From: Desulforhopalus sp. | GTDB lineage: Bacteria > Desulfobacterota > Desulfobulbia > Desulfobulbales > Desulfocapsaceae | Direction: 5' to 3' | NCBI GenBank assembly: GCA_030247675.1 | Contig: JAOTRX010000010.1 | Location: 153,053 to 217,052, forward strand | Length of the DNA: 64,000 nucleotides | Shown: positions 42,161-50,175 of the stretch, piece after piece | Layout: each line of letters opens with the position of its first letter | How positions within the stretch are numbered: position 1 is the first letter of the stretch | Position numbers and translations under genes: made by a program | Notes under the pieces: model-generated | Told to the model about the DNA's origin: nothing | Databases searched by the model: none | What the model saw: the letters and a program-made list of their open reading frames with translations, nothing else

Positions 42161-43620
42161 TGTTGTTCCAGCCAGCTGATTGCCAGCATGGTGTTTGTTT
42201 CCTCGGTGATCCGGTAGTTGTGGTCGATTTGCAGCCCGGGAAGAGCGATGATTTCCCTTCCGGAGACGAGGACAGGCCAGGCAGGCCGGTCTTTCGCCGG
42301 GATTTTCCGGTCGTTCAGATACCGGCTGACCTTTTTTCGGCCGGGTCCATTGCAGGGATGAAACACCTCTCCAGGAAGCGATGTCCGCAGCACAAGCGGG
42401 AAAGAGACCTTAGCCAGATCGATAAAGATTTGTCCACCGGTATCTTTCTCGAGCTGGGAAGCCGGCCGTTCCTCGATAACCAGCTGTTTTGCCGACTCAG
42501 GAACTGTATACCTGCCGGTCCCCGGAATGGACAGATAAATAGTCTTCGAAGGCGTCCTGGAGCCGCGTGTCCGGCCTTTGTCCAGTGGCCGGCACAGAAT
42601 CAGCTGCGAGCCACGCCTTTCCGCTCGAACACCGTCTTCAAGGTGAATCTCCAGCCCGTTTCTCCCTTTGCAAAGATCGGTGAGAACAGAAATTTGCCGG
42701 TAGCTTGGCGGAGCCGCCATTTGCCAGCAGCAGCGTTCGAGGATCCTTCTGCCAAGTGCCGGATGGAGTTGACAAAATATCCGGCAATCAATGATCAGTT
42801 CTATACCCGATGAGGTTGTAAATGGTGGCTGGCTGGATTCCACGCATCGGGCAAAGGCAGCCTCCATCTGTTGTTGCAGGAAGTCTTCCTCTTCCCTCAG
42901 AATATCCATTGTTTGCAGGACCGTGTGCCGGATCGCCGGATTGAAGTCCCTGGTGAGCAAGGGCAAGAGCTCAAGCCGTACCCGGTTACGGAGGATGTGC
43001 CTGTCAAGATTGGATGAATCTTGGCACCATTGAACGCCCTGCATCTCCAGATAGGCAACGAGGCTGGCTTTGGTTTCTTTGAGGAGGGGACGAATGACGG
43101 TATCTCGGCGCATTTGCATGCCGGACAATCCTTTCATGCCGCTTCCACGGATGAGGCGGAGAAAAAATTCTTCGACTTGATCATCGGCTGTGTGTCCTAC
43201 GGCGATATGCTCTGCATCACACACTTGGCGGAGCTCTTCCAGGGCGGCATATCGAAGAATTCTTGCTGCCTCCTCACGTGAGCGGCCTTCTTCAGCGACC
43301 ATTTGCTGTACATCAACCTCTCTGGTGAAAAAGGGTACACCTAGCGCCTGGCAAGATCGAGCGATGGTAACACGTTCTTCAGGGATTTCCAGGGGGCGTA
43401 GGCCATGGTTGACATAGACTGCAAAAAGTTGCAATTGCAGGTCGACAGTTGCAAGGATGTGCAGGAGGGCGAGGGAATCGGCACCTCCGGACACAGCTAC
43501 GACCACCTTGTCTCCCCGGACGGCCAGGCGGTTAGTGCGAATGACGGTGGCCACCCGGTGAATGATCTGCGGTGTCGACGATTTCCGGTATTTTTTGTTG
43601 CTCAGATATGCAGTTTTCAT
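42154..43620 (-). CDS. tilS: tRNA(Ile)-lysidine synthase
   Basis: Modifies C34 of tRNA-Ile(CAU) to lysidine so that it reads AUA. The 488-residue protein has the PP-loop SGGADS (44-49) in an N-type ATP pyrophosphatase domain, then the central TilS domain and a C-terminal TilS_C domain (about 390-470). This long form is like that of E. coli. It is transcribed divergently from the response regulator gene, 90 bases away. The gene is relevant to the AUA start question raised for hflX only in that AUA is decoded normally here. Confidence 0.95.
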   Translation of the reverse strand: MKTAYLSNKKYRKSSTPQIIHRVATVIRTNRLAVRGDKVVVAVSGGADSLALLHILATVDLQLQLFAVYVNHGLRPLEIPEERVTIARSCQALGVPFFTREVDVQQMVAEEGRSREEAARILRYAALEELRQVCDAEHIAVGHTADDQVEEFFLRLIRGSGMKGLSGMQMRRDTVIRPLLKETKASLVAYLEMQGVQWCQDSSNLDRHILRNRVRLELLPLLTRDFNPAIRHTVLQTMDILREEEDFLQQQMEAAFARCVESSQPPFTTSSGIELIIDCRIFCQLHPALGRRILERCCWQMAAPPSYRQISVLTDLCKGRNGLEIHLEDGVRAERRGSQLILCRPLDKGRTRGSRTPSKTIYLSIPGTGRYTVPESAKQLVIEERPASQLEKDTGGQIFIDLAKVSFPLVLRTSLPGEVFHPCNGPGRKKVSRYLNDRKIPAKDRPAWPVLVSGREIIALPGLQIDHNYRITEETNTMLAISWLEQQG

Positions 43621-43710
43621 TTAATTATTGCTATCAGGTTGGTATATGTACGGATACTACCATGCGATGAAACATCTGGCACGACTCTATTCACGGGGAG
43701 TTTGCGGCAT

Positions 43711-44133
43711 ATGGGCAAGAAGCTGAATATCCTTATTGTCGAAGATGAGTATATCAGCAGGACTCTGCTGAAAGAAATGCTTACGCCCTTTGGTGATTGC
43801 CATACGGTCACCAATGGTGATGACGCTGTCTCTGTCTTGCAGCTTTCTTATGAAGATCCCCGGAGCAGGTACGATCTTGTTTGCCTGGACATTTTAATAC
43901 CCGGAAAAAGCGGCCACGAGGTGCTGAGAGAACTTCGCCAGTTTGAGAATGTTAAGGGGATTTATGGTGTGAATTCGACAAAAGTGTTTATGGTAACTAA
44001 TCTCGACGATGCAAAAAATATAATGGAGGCCTTGGTACTCGGACGTTGCGAGGTATATATGACCAAGCCGGTGAGTCGTTTGCACCTTGAGGAGCATCTT
44101 CGTACCCTGCACTTGATTGAGTGGTCCTGTTGA
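43711..44133 (+). CDS. Single-domain response regulator (CheY-like receiver)
   Basis: A 140-residue stand-alone receiver. The acidic pocket is Glu11/Asp12, the phosphorylated Asp60 is in CLDILIPGKSG, and the conserved Lys119 is in MTKPVS. No output domain follows. The long frame upstream of 43711 has no homology, so ATG 43711 (GGGGAG about 11 bases before it) is the start. It is followed after 44 bases by an HPt-domain gene, suggesting a phosphorelay pair. No histidine kinase is nearby. Confidence 0.92.
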   Translation: MGKKLNILIVEDEYISRTLLKEMLTPFGDCHTVTNGDDAVSVLQLSYEDPRSRYDLVCLDILIPGKSGHEVLRELRQFENVKGIYGVNSTKVFMVTNLDDAKNIMEALVLGRCEVYMTKPVSRLHLEEHLRTLHLIEWSC

Positions 44134-44177
44134 CCATCATACAACGATAGATAATTCAACCTACGATTGGCAACATT

Positions 44178-44510
44178 GTGAAACAAAAACAGAGTGTTGA
44201 AAATATCAGACTGCATCTTACCGAACAATTCAATCTCCCCATGGAACAGATTGATATGCTGCTACCGAGCTTCTTGTCAACCTTGGGGACGCATATGTTC
44301 AATCTGGAAAGCGCCTTCGCCGAAAAAAATCCAGCTCAGCTTGGAAAGGTAGGTCACACCATCAAGGGTGCCTTTCTCAATCTTGGCTTGCAGGATTGCG
44401 CAAAGATTGCCCTTTCCATCGAGGAAAAAGGCAAGCAGGGCTGTAATCCATCAGATTTCCAAAAGCTTATCGAAGATCTGCGGTTGCTGGTTCAACCCGT
44501 GCTTGAATAG
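44178..44510 (+). CDS. HPt-domain phosphotransfer protein
   Basis: A 110-residue, all-helical protein with the phosphorylatable His60 in GHTIKGAFLNLG, matching the HxxKG motif of histidine phosphotransfer domains. GTG start at 44178 without a clear ribosome-binding site. It lies directly behind a single receiver and probably relays phosphate to or from it. It is convergent with mpl. Confidence 0.85.
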   Translation: MKQKQSVENIRLHLTEQFNLPMEQIDMLLPSFLSTLGTHMFNLESAFAEKNPAQLGKVGHTIKGAFLNLGLQDCAKIALSIEEKGKQGCNPSDFQKLIEDLRLLVQPVLE

Positions 44511-44544
44511 GCTACGCTACAGACGGTCACCATCCAAGATGGAT

Positions 44545-45993
44545 TCAAGGTAGTGACTTGAGTTGCTCCAGCAGACGTTCATGAATATTATCGAAACCAC
44601 CGTTTGAGAGAATTGCCACCACATCACCCTGGCGAAGGAGACTGATAAGCCTTTTCAGAATGGCGTCAGTCTCAGGGAGTGCCTCTGCTGTCAAATTCCG
44701 CTCATTCACCAGATCATTTGCCAGGCGCTCTGAAGAAAACAGTTCATCTGCAGATAAACCGTCGATGGGAAGAGGTTCCCGTAACAGAACCAGATCAGCT
44801 GCGTCGAAGGCCAGGACATAGTCTTTTTGAAAAACCGCCCTCCTTGACGAGTTGGTTCTCGGCTCGAACACCGCGATTAGTCGCTGGCCCGGATAGGCCG
44901 CCTTCAATCCATCAAGGGTTTCTTTGACGGCGGTTGGGTGATGGGCAAAATCATCGATCACCGTAATTCCATTTTCTATTCCTCGCACCTCCTGGCGCCG
45001 TTTCACACCCTCAAAACCCCGTAAACCGGCATCAATTGCCTCGAATCTAACCTGCAAGTGATCGAGTACCGCACAGACCGCTAGACTGTTGAGAGCGTTA
45101 TGGCGACCGGAAAGGTTCACCGTCATTTGCTTCCAGGGAGAACCGTTTTTCAATACCCTGAAAAGAGTAGCATTATTTTCGGTATGGAGATCGTCAATGG
45201 CCCAAGTGCGTTCTCTGCTGAAGCCATAGCCGTGCACAGTGCAAGGGGCTTCAGCAGCAATTTCGGCAACGTTTGGATCGTCGAGATGGGCAACGAGGAG
45301 GCCATCTTTGGGTAGAAGGGCGACAAATTTTCTAAAGGCTTTTTTTATGGCAGCCAGGTCGGCGAAGATATCGGCATGGTCAAATTCGAGAGAGGTGATG
45401 ATTGCCACGTGGGGCCGGTAATGGAGGAACTTGGATTCTTTGTCGAAGAAAGCGGTGTCGTATTCATCGCCTTCAGCAACAAAGAACCGGCCGTTGCCCA
45501 GGCGGAAATTGGTGCCGAATTGGCGGACAATGCCGCCAATCATAAAGGACGGGTCTAGTCCGGCTTTATACAAAGAGGTCGCCAACAGTGAACAGGTGGT
45601 GGTTTTGCCGTGGGTGCCGGCGACCACCAGAGAGGTGCGCGATTGAATAAAAAAATAGGCCAGTGCCTGGGGAAACGACAAATAAGGGATGGCCATTTCA
45701 GCCAGTGCTACCGCTTCCGGGTTTTTACGGGTAATAACATTGCCGACGATTACCAGGTCAGGAGCCGGTTGCAGGTTTTTTCCGTCATAGCCGCTTTGCA
45801 CGGGGATTTTCAAGGAACTGAGAAAAACCGACATCGGTGGATAGACATGGTTGTCACTGCCGGTAACCGTATAGCCCGACTGCTGCAGCATGCCGGCCAG
45901 AGCCGCCATGCCTGTGCCGCAGATCCCCATCAAATGAACATGTTTGATCTTTGCCGGTGCAGAATTGAGATTTTCCGCGACCATCGAATTCAT
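44545..45993 (-). CDS. mpl: UDP-N-acetylmuramate:L-Ala-gamma-D-Glu-meso-DAP ligase
   Basis: Recycles murein tripeptide by ligating it to UDP-MurNAc. The 482-residue Mur ligase has a Rossmann-type N-terminus (HLMGICGTGMAALAG), ATP motif GTHGKTTT (about 126-133), EGDEYDTAFFD (which distinguishes Mpl from MurC), and a C-terminal domain with DDFAHHPTAVKETL. Its ATG overlaps the stop of the upstream 64-residue gene (ATGA), so the two are coupled. It is part of the set of cell-wall recycling genes spread over the window. Confidence 0.94.
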   Translation of the reverse strand: MNSMVAENLNSAPAKIKHVHLMGICGTGMAALAGMLQQSGYTVTGSDNHVYPPMSVFLSSLKIPVQSGYDGKNLQPAPDLVIVGNVITRKNPEAVALAEMAIPYLSFPQALAYFFIQSRTSLVVAGTHGKTTTCSLLATSLYKAGLDPSFMIGGIVRQFGTNFRLGNGRFFVAEGDEYDTAFFDKESKFLHYRPHVAIITSLEFDHADIFADLAAIKKAFRKFVALLPKDGLLVAHLDDPNVAEIAAEAPCTVHGYGFSRERTWAIDDLHTENNATLFRVLKNGSPWKQMTVNLSGRHNALNSLAVCAVLDHLQVRFEAIDAGLRGFEGVKRRQEVRGIENGITVIDDFAHHPTAVKETLDGLKAAYPGQRLIAVFEPRTNSSRRAVFQKDYVLAFDAADLVLLREPLPIDGLSADELFSSERLANDLVNERNLTAEALPETDAILKRLISLLRQGDVVAILSNGGFDNIHERLLEQLKSLP

Positions 45994-46184
45994 GATTTAT
46001 TCCCTCGCACCGTCTTGTCTATCGTGCTGTAAATATTTGAGAATGTTGTTGCAAAGGTTGTCGGTGTTATCCTGCCGACCTCTATGAATTTCACCGTAAT
46101 CTCTTTGGCGATCTTGAGAATGGTATCGTCATCAACTCCCTGAGGAAGCTTCGGATTTGCCAACGCTTTATTATCTCCAGCCAT
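45990..46184 (-). CDS. Small conserved-looking protein translationally coupled to mpl
   Basis: A 64-residue protein, MAGDNKALANPKLP then an acidic-helical part with DDTILKIAKEITVKFIE and a C-terminal TIDKTVRG. There is no signal or membrane segment. ATG 46184 has AAGGA six bases upstream, and its stop overlaps the mpl start by ATGA. It is not a family I can name. The coupling suggests a role with Mpl or simply leader translation. Confidence 0.7.
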   Translation of the reverse strand: MAGDNKALANPKLPQGVDDDTILKIAKEITVKFIEVGRITPTTFATTFSNIYSTIDKTVRGNKS

Positions 46185-46206
46185 CAAATATCCTTGTTTT
46201 AGAACA

Positions 46207-46266
46207 AAAAATGAGCGCCTCCGCCGCATGAAGAAGGCCAGTTCGTCATAGAAGCGGCGGAGGCGC
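46207..46266 (-). terminator. Terminator-like hairpin upstream of the 64-aa gene and mpl
   Basis: A perfect 13-bp inverted repeat, GCGCCTCCGCCGC (46215-46227) and GCGGCGGAGGCGC (46254-46266), with a 26-base loop. Read on the minus strand it is followed by TCATTTTTTG, the look of an intrinsic terminator, only about 30 bases before the start of the 64-aa gene. Because it precedes the gene it may act as an attenuator. Confidence 0.5.
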
Positions 46267-46522
46267 GGGTTGAGATCAAGAATAACCGGTTAAGCCATCC
46301 TTGCCACTGCACCACTAATACGGCAAATGGAGTATTTTTTCCAGGGATTGTTGGTGAAAGGGTATTTCTTTAAAGAGATATCTGGGAGCCTTGAAATTTC
46401 TTGATATTTGACTGAGGTCAAAGCGTGGATGCTAAGTTGTGTTATAGTAGAGGTGAAAGGGGATAAGAACATGATGGCACGTAAAGAAAACAGGATGTGA
46501 TATTTAACCTCATGGAGGCATT
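46267..46522. other. Divergent promoter region between mpl operon and cupin gene
   Basis: With the hairpin to its left this makes a 338-base stretch without a gene. It is AT-rich. The one clear signal is a palindrome and -10 box facing the cupin gene, listed separately. I saw no small gene here. Confidence 0.5.
46407..46448 (+). promoter_or_regulatory. CRP/FNR-family-type operator with -10 box before the cupin gene
   Basis: Perfect palindrome TTTGAC-N4-GTCAAA (46407-46422), followed by TATAGT (46443-46448). If transcription starts about seven bases after the -10 box, the palindrome centre is near -40.5, the class II activator position of CRP/FNR proteins. The half-site TTGAC resembles the motif described for HcpR-type regulators of sulfate reducers. 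The regulator is not identified. Confidence 0.45.
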
Positions 46523-46843
46523 ATGAAATTGCTGGATCTCAATACAACTCGAGAATTTACCGAAGGGGCAATGAAACGATTTTTTCTTGTTGAAGATTCT
46601 GAATATTTCAAGATAATCAATTTTAATCTGCGAGCCGGGGTTACCTTTCCGGTGCATTCTCACGATTTGGATGGCGAATTATCGATCCAGGTTATCGAAG
46701 GCGAGGGCTATTTCCTTGGTGACAATGGGATGGAGATGCCTGCCAAAACCGGCAATATCCTCATCTCGCAAATCCGCGAACCCCATGGAGTTCGCGCAAC
46801 AACTGATATGCGGATTGTGGTGACCATTGCACCGCCGATTTGA
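46523..46843 (+). CDS. Small cupin-fold protein
   Basis: A 106-residue single-domain cupin. The first motif is FPVHSHDLDGELSIQVIEGEG (metal ligands His, His, Glu) and the second contains PHGVRA. Such proteins bind a metal and may be dioxygenases, isomerases or sensors; the substrate is unknown. GGAGG lies seven bases before ATG. The upstream palindrome suggests control by a CRP/FNR-type regulator. The next gene encodes a cyclic-nucleotide-type sensor fused to PilZ. Confidence 0.85.
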   Translation: MKLLDLNTTREFTEGAMKRFFLVEDSEYFKIINFNLRAGVTFPVHSHDLDGELSIQVIEGEGYFLGDNGMEMPAKTGNILISQIREPHGVRATTDMRIVVTIAPPI

Positions 46844-46937
46844 TATTTCAGAATTTTCCAACTATTATGGGAGGGGAGGTCAGGCACAAGCCTTACCATT
46901 TGGATTTTTTGCTTTCAACCTGGAAAGGAGGTACATC

Positions 46938-47924
46938 GTGTCCCAAGATTCTCCCCCATCCCATCCGCCAAGTACTGAAGATATATCGCAGATTATCAGC
47001 AAGATGCTCAGTGAAATCGAAGCTGCTGCGAGGGCCAGGAATTTTAAACTGGCGGAGGAGTTGCACGAGAGCCTGGTAGTCAACTATCCGATGGCTCTCA
47101 GGGAGATTATTAAGGCCTCAGGGATAATTGAAGACGAAAAGACGGCTGGAATCGATCAGGTGCACCTGGCTTTGTGGGGCAAGCTCTATGATTCGCTCAG
47201 TGACGAGGAGCGTAACTGCCTGTACTACAGCATGAAACGGTATGTGCTGCGGCCGAAGACGATGATCTTGACGCACGGCCAAGTCAACAACCGGTTATTT
47301 TTAATCGAAAGAGGGCAAATAACGATTTTTTTCAAAAAAGACGGAAAAAGCTATGTTCTTGCTCAGTTGGGACCGGGAGATATCCTTGGAGAATATACGT
47401 TTTCGACAATTTCTCTTTGCTCAGCCTCGGCAATAAGCCATACGGAGGTGCAGCTGATGTGCTTGGAAAGTAAGGCTGCTGATGGCTGGGAGGATAGGTT
47501 TCCAGGTTTGTATGAAAAGCTCATCGACTTCTGCATGAAGGAAGGCAAGGTGGATGAGATCCTGCGCAACAAAAAATTGGAAAAAAGAACCCATCATCGT
47601 TTCCCGGCTTCCGGTCGGGTCAAGGCGATTCTTTTAACCAAAGATGGGAGTAAGTCGGATGTCGTTTTTGGCGGTGGACTGTCAGATATTTCAGTGAGTG
47701 GTGCGTGTTTTAGCATGCGATGCGCAAAAAGGTCTACGGCCAGGGCACTTCTCGCCAGGCATCTGTTCCTGGTGATTGCCGGAGACCAGGAACAGAATCC
47801 GGTAACAATATCAACTCGCAGCAGAGTGGTAAGGGTCTCCTTCCATCTCTATGGCGATTTTAGCGTGCATGTCAACTTCGATAAAGAATTGGCAGAGGAG
47901 TCTGTAAAGAGATTTGCAACATGA
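46938..47924 (+). CDS. Cyclic-nucleotide-binding-like domain fused to PilZ domain
   Basis: A 328-residue cytoplasmic protein. The N-terminal part (about 15-70) is helical; a cNMP-binding-type beta barrel follows (about 95-205; LFLIERGQITIFFKKDGK, LGPGDILGEYTF); and a C-terminal PilZ domain (about 225-315) carries RTHHR and DISVSG, matching the RxxxR and DxSxxG c-di-GMP motifs. There is no DNA-binding helix-turn-helix, so it is not a CRP-type regulator. It may integrate a nucleotide or redox signal with c-di-GMP. The GTG start follows a perfect AAAGGAGG. Confidence 0.85.
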   Translation: MSQDSPPSHPPSTEDISQIISKMLSEIEAAARARNFKLAEELHESLVVNYPMALREIIKASGIIEDEKTAGIDQVHLALWGKLYDSLSDEERNCLYYSMKRYVLRPKTMILTHGQVNNRLFLIERGQITIFFKKDGKSYVLAQLGPGDILGEYTFSTISLCSASAISHTEVQLMCLESKAADGWEDRFPGLYEKLIDFCMKEGKVDEILRNKKLEKRTHHRFPASGRVKAILLTKDGSKSDVVFGGGLSDISVSGACFSMRCAKRSTARALLARHLFLVIAGDQEQNPVTISTRSRVVRVSFHLYGDFSVHVNFDKELAEESVKRFAT

Positions 47925-48079
47925 AGTGGATTCATGTGCTGGCGAAAAGAAGCAGTCTCTTGGAAGTACCTCGCAAGAAAATCCAAATAATATATATTAT
48001 AACACATTGAATTGTCTGACAATATCGGTTGTGGAAATTAAAAACCCATCCTTACGTCTTGCATGCTGAATGATTCTTG

Positions 48080-48133
48080 CATCGCAAGGGAATACGTTTC
48101 GTTTGAGCAAGTAAGTTGCTCAAAGCAACTTTA
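48080..48133 (-). repeat. Extragenic structured repeat, copy C
   Basis: Begins on the TAA stop of the helical-repeat gene. It has the best stem of the family: TTGAGCAA/TTGCTCAA, 8 bp perfect with loop of five (48103-48123). It is followed by ACGAAACGTAT and CCCTTGCG. Confidence 0.65.
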
Positions 48134-48910
48134 TTTCTTCGGCAGGGCGGCTATCGCCTTTCTTGCGTGAGACTTCAGGTTTACATGAACAGTTGCAGCG
48201 ATAACCTTTTCTAGATCAGCTTTGTATTTTGCTTTTCCTGAGGTTCCTAGGCAATGGCACAAATAGCCAAGAGTATCAATTTCATACATTCTCTTAAATC
48301 GCTTTACATCACTCAATAAAGAATCATCGCCTCCGATACGTGTGACTTCCGCCAAGAGAGTGTCACGGACCATGTCGAAGACTTGCTCAGTACGCTCCTC
48401 TGATTTTTCGATATTGATCGCAGAAGTCCGCATCCATGAAGACCTTCCGGATTGCAGCATACGGATGTTTCTGCTCATTACTTTCGAATAACCAGTAATT
48501 GGTGCACCCCCAAGCTTCTGCGCAACTTCCTTGTGTAAAGTAATGCTTTCCTTGCAATGCCGACGCAACTTTTTATTGTACTCAGATTCGGCAACCTGCT
48601 TCAGTATTGGCAGGTATTGTTCATCACCTGTGCTGGCCAGTGCCGTACAAATCCAGGACATTTCATTGGTGTGATGCTTGCCTCTTTTTAGCGCAAACCC
48701 ATTAATAAGCTTTGTTTTGATAAAATCATATACTTCTGGAGAATCGGCGGGAGAGTCCTCGAGGGATTTCAGGGCGCCAATTCTTGTATCGTAGTCGGGG
48801 GCGCTTAGTTTTTGCAAATAGTCAGTTTCTTCGGCAATTACCTGTCTTGTGACGGCAAAGAGAGCCAACGTGAAAGCAATTGTGACAACCATTTTTAGCG
48901 CTTTTTTCAT
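48131..48910 (-). CDS. Exported helical-repeat (HEAT-like) protein of unknown function
   Basis: A 259-residue protein with a signal peptide (MKKALKMVV, hydrophobic core, likely cleavage near residue 26 in QVIAEET). The mature part is helical, with repeat-like segments such as YDTRIGALKSLED and DEQYLPILKQVAES that resemble HEAT repeats. ATG 48910 has AAGGAG eight bases upstream, so the longer upstream frame is rejected. Its stop lies on repeat copy C. I do not recognise a specific family; a periplasmic scaffold is a guess. Confidence 0.75.
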   Translation of the reverse strand: MKKALKMVVTIAFTLALFAVTRQVIAEETDYLQKLSAPDYDTRIGALKSLEDSPADSPEVYDFIKTKLINGFALKRGKHHTNEMSWICTALASTGDEQYLPILKQVAESEYNKKLRRHCKESITLHKEVAQKLGGAPITGYSKVMSRNIRMLQSGRSSWMRTSAINIEKSEERTEQVFDMVRDTLLAEVTRIGGDDSLLSDVKRFKRMYEIDTLGYLCHCLGTSGKAKYKADLEKVIAATVHVNLKSHARKAIAALPKK

Positions 48911-49099
48911 GTTCCTGCTCCTTGTGATAAACTCATTTTTAGCAGTGAGTGGCAGATACATATATTGCCTCTGGTGAGTTTGTCGAGATATGTAAGAAGT
49001 ATAGCTTTTTAGGAGAAGCCTTACAAACCTATTTCCAAAGAAGGGGCTGTTTTGTCGGTTGTCAACTTTGTTAGGGACCGGGGAGGGGCTAAAAGACAT

Positions 49100-49142
49100 A
49101 GAAAAACAAAAAAAGCACCTGTCGGAAAACCAACAGGTGCTT
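49100..49142 (-). terminator. Rho-independent terminator of the tRNA-Gln gene
   Basis: On the minus strand, AAGCACCTGT/ACAGGTGCTT (10 bp perfect, 10-base loop) followed by a T-run with one G (TTTTTTTGTTTTT). It begins about 10 bases after the tRNA 3' end. Confidence 0.9.
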
Positions 49143-49151
49143 GAATCGTCG

Positions 49152-49225
49152 TGGCTGGGGGACGAGGGCTCGAACCTCGATAAGCGGAGTCAGAGTCCGC
49201 CGCCTTACCATTAGACCATCCCCCA
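49152..49225 (-). tRNA. tRNA-Gln (anticodon CUG)
   Basis: A 74-base cloverleaf on the minus strand with CCA encoded. The acceptor stem is TGGGGGA/TCCCCCA with discriminator G. The anticodon stem GCGGA/TCCGC holds the loop CTCTGAC, giving anticodon CUG for CAG codons. The T arm contains GGTTCGAGCC. A terminator follows directly, so it is a single-gene transcript. Confidence 0.95.
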
Positions 49226-49290
49226 ACTCTTCCAAATGGTCGCGGATTTATAAAAGATTTGGGAATGTGTGTCAAGCGAATTTCAGTTTT

Positions 49291-49344
49291 TACCGCAAGG
49301 GCCTAAGTTTCGTTTACTCAGATAAGCAGCTCAACTCAGCTATT
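49291..49344 (-). repeat. Extragenic structured repeat, copy A
   Basis: Overlaps the TGA stop of amrB (within CTGAGTTGAG) and continues with AAACGAAAC and GCCCTTGCGG. The hairpin is degraded in this copy, but both conserved blocks are intact. Confidence 0.6.
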
Positions 49345-50142
49345 TATTACCACTCCCGCATAGCCTACCACCTGGCCAATGTCTCCTGATACATACCCTG
49401 AATCAGTGTGGCCGACAAGGCGACTCTCTTTGCCGCCTTGTGCCTTGGCGGCGAGGATGGCTATCACTGCGGGAATTACCCCGCACATGGTGATGCGATT
49501 TTCAATTACGGTGTTGTAGAGATCGAAGGGATTCATTCGCTGGATACATTGCAGGGCGAGGCCGTCTTTCTTGTCTGTGGTCTTTCGCGATTCGTAATGG
49601 TTCATGTCGCTGGAGGCAACTATCAAGACATCCCTGGACGATTCGTGGATTGCCATGGATAGTGTCTCGGCCAGTGCTTGGCAATCCTTATAGGAAATGT
49701 GGGAAATTGTCAGGGGCACAATGCGTAGCTTTTTCTGGAGCACTTGCAAAAATGGAATCTGAACTTCCAGAGAATGTTCATGTTTATGGGCCAACTCGTC
49801 CACTTTCACCAGTTGTGAATGTTTGAGCACAAGTGTGCACATCTCCTGATCAACCGGTACACTACCCAGGGGCATGTTCCAAGTGGTAGTTGAAAGTGCG
49901 ATTGGAACACCGAGGCCCCGATGATTTGGGCCGAGCAGTATCACCGTTTCGGGAATAGCAACTGAAGCGAATGTAGTAGCTGCAAGTGCGCCGGAGTACA
50001 TATAACCGGCATGTGGAGATATTACAGCTAAAGCTTTTTGTCTTCCGGATGGAGGACTTGCCGGCAGGAGTTCAGCGAGAGTGAGGGCAAGTGCTTCCGG
50101 CGATCCCGGATAGAAACGGTCGGCAACTGCGGGCTGTCTCAT
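49336..50142 (-). CDS. amrB: AmmeMemoRadiSam system protein B (MEMO1 family)
   Basis: A 268-residue MEMO-family protein with a fold related to class III extradiol dioxygenases. It has the family N-terminus RQPAVADRFYPG, the metal-type His in ISPHAGYMYSG and LGPNHRG, the Cys-containing MCGVIPAV, and SSDMNHYE. In bacteria it usually occurs with AMMECR1 and radical SAM genes; neither is adjacent here. The function is not settled. Its stop codon lies inside repeat copy A. AAGAGA precedes ATG. Confidence 0.92.
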   Translation of the reverse strand: MRQPAVADRFYPGSPEALALTLAELLPASPPSGRQKALAVISPHAGYMYSGALAATTFASVAIPETVILLGPNHRGLGVPIALSTTTWNMPLGSVPVDQEMCTLVLKHSQLVKVDELAHKHEHSLEVQIPFLQVLQKKLRIVPLTISHISYKDCQALAETLSMAIHESSRDVLIVASSDMNHYESRKTTDKKDGLALQCIQRMNPFDLYNTVIENRITMCGVIPAVIAILAAKAQGGKESRLVGHTDSGYVSGDIGQVVGYAGVVINS

Positions 50143-50175
50143 TGGTTTCTCTTAACGGCTCCTCATTGGTATTTG

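Noticed and set aside
49021..49275. An 84-codon minus-strand frame across the tRNA
   Set aside because: It runs through tRNA-Gln and its terminator and has no coding character.
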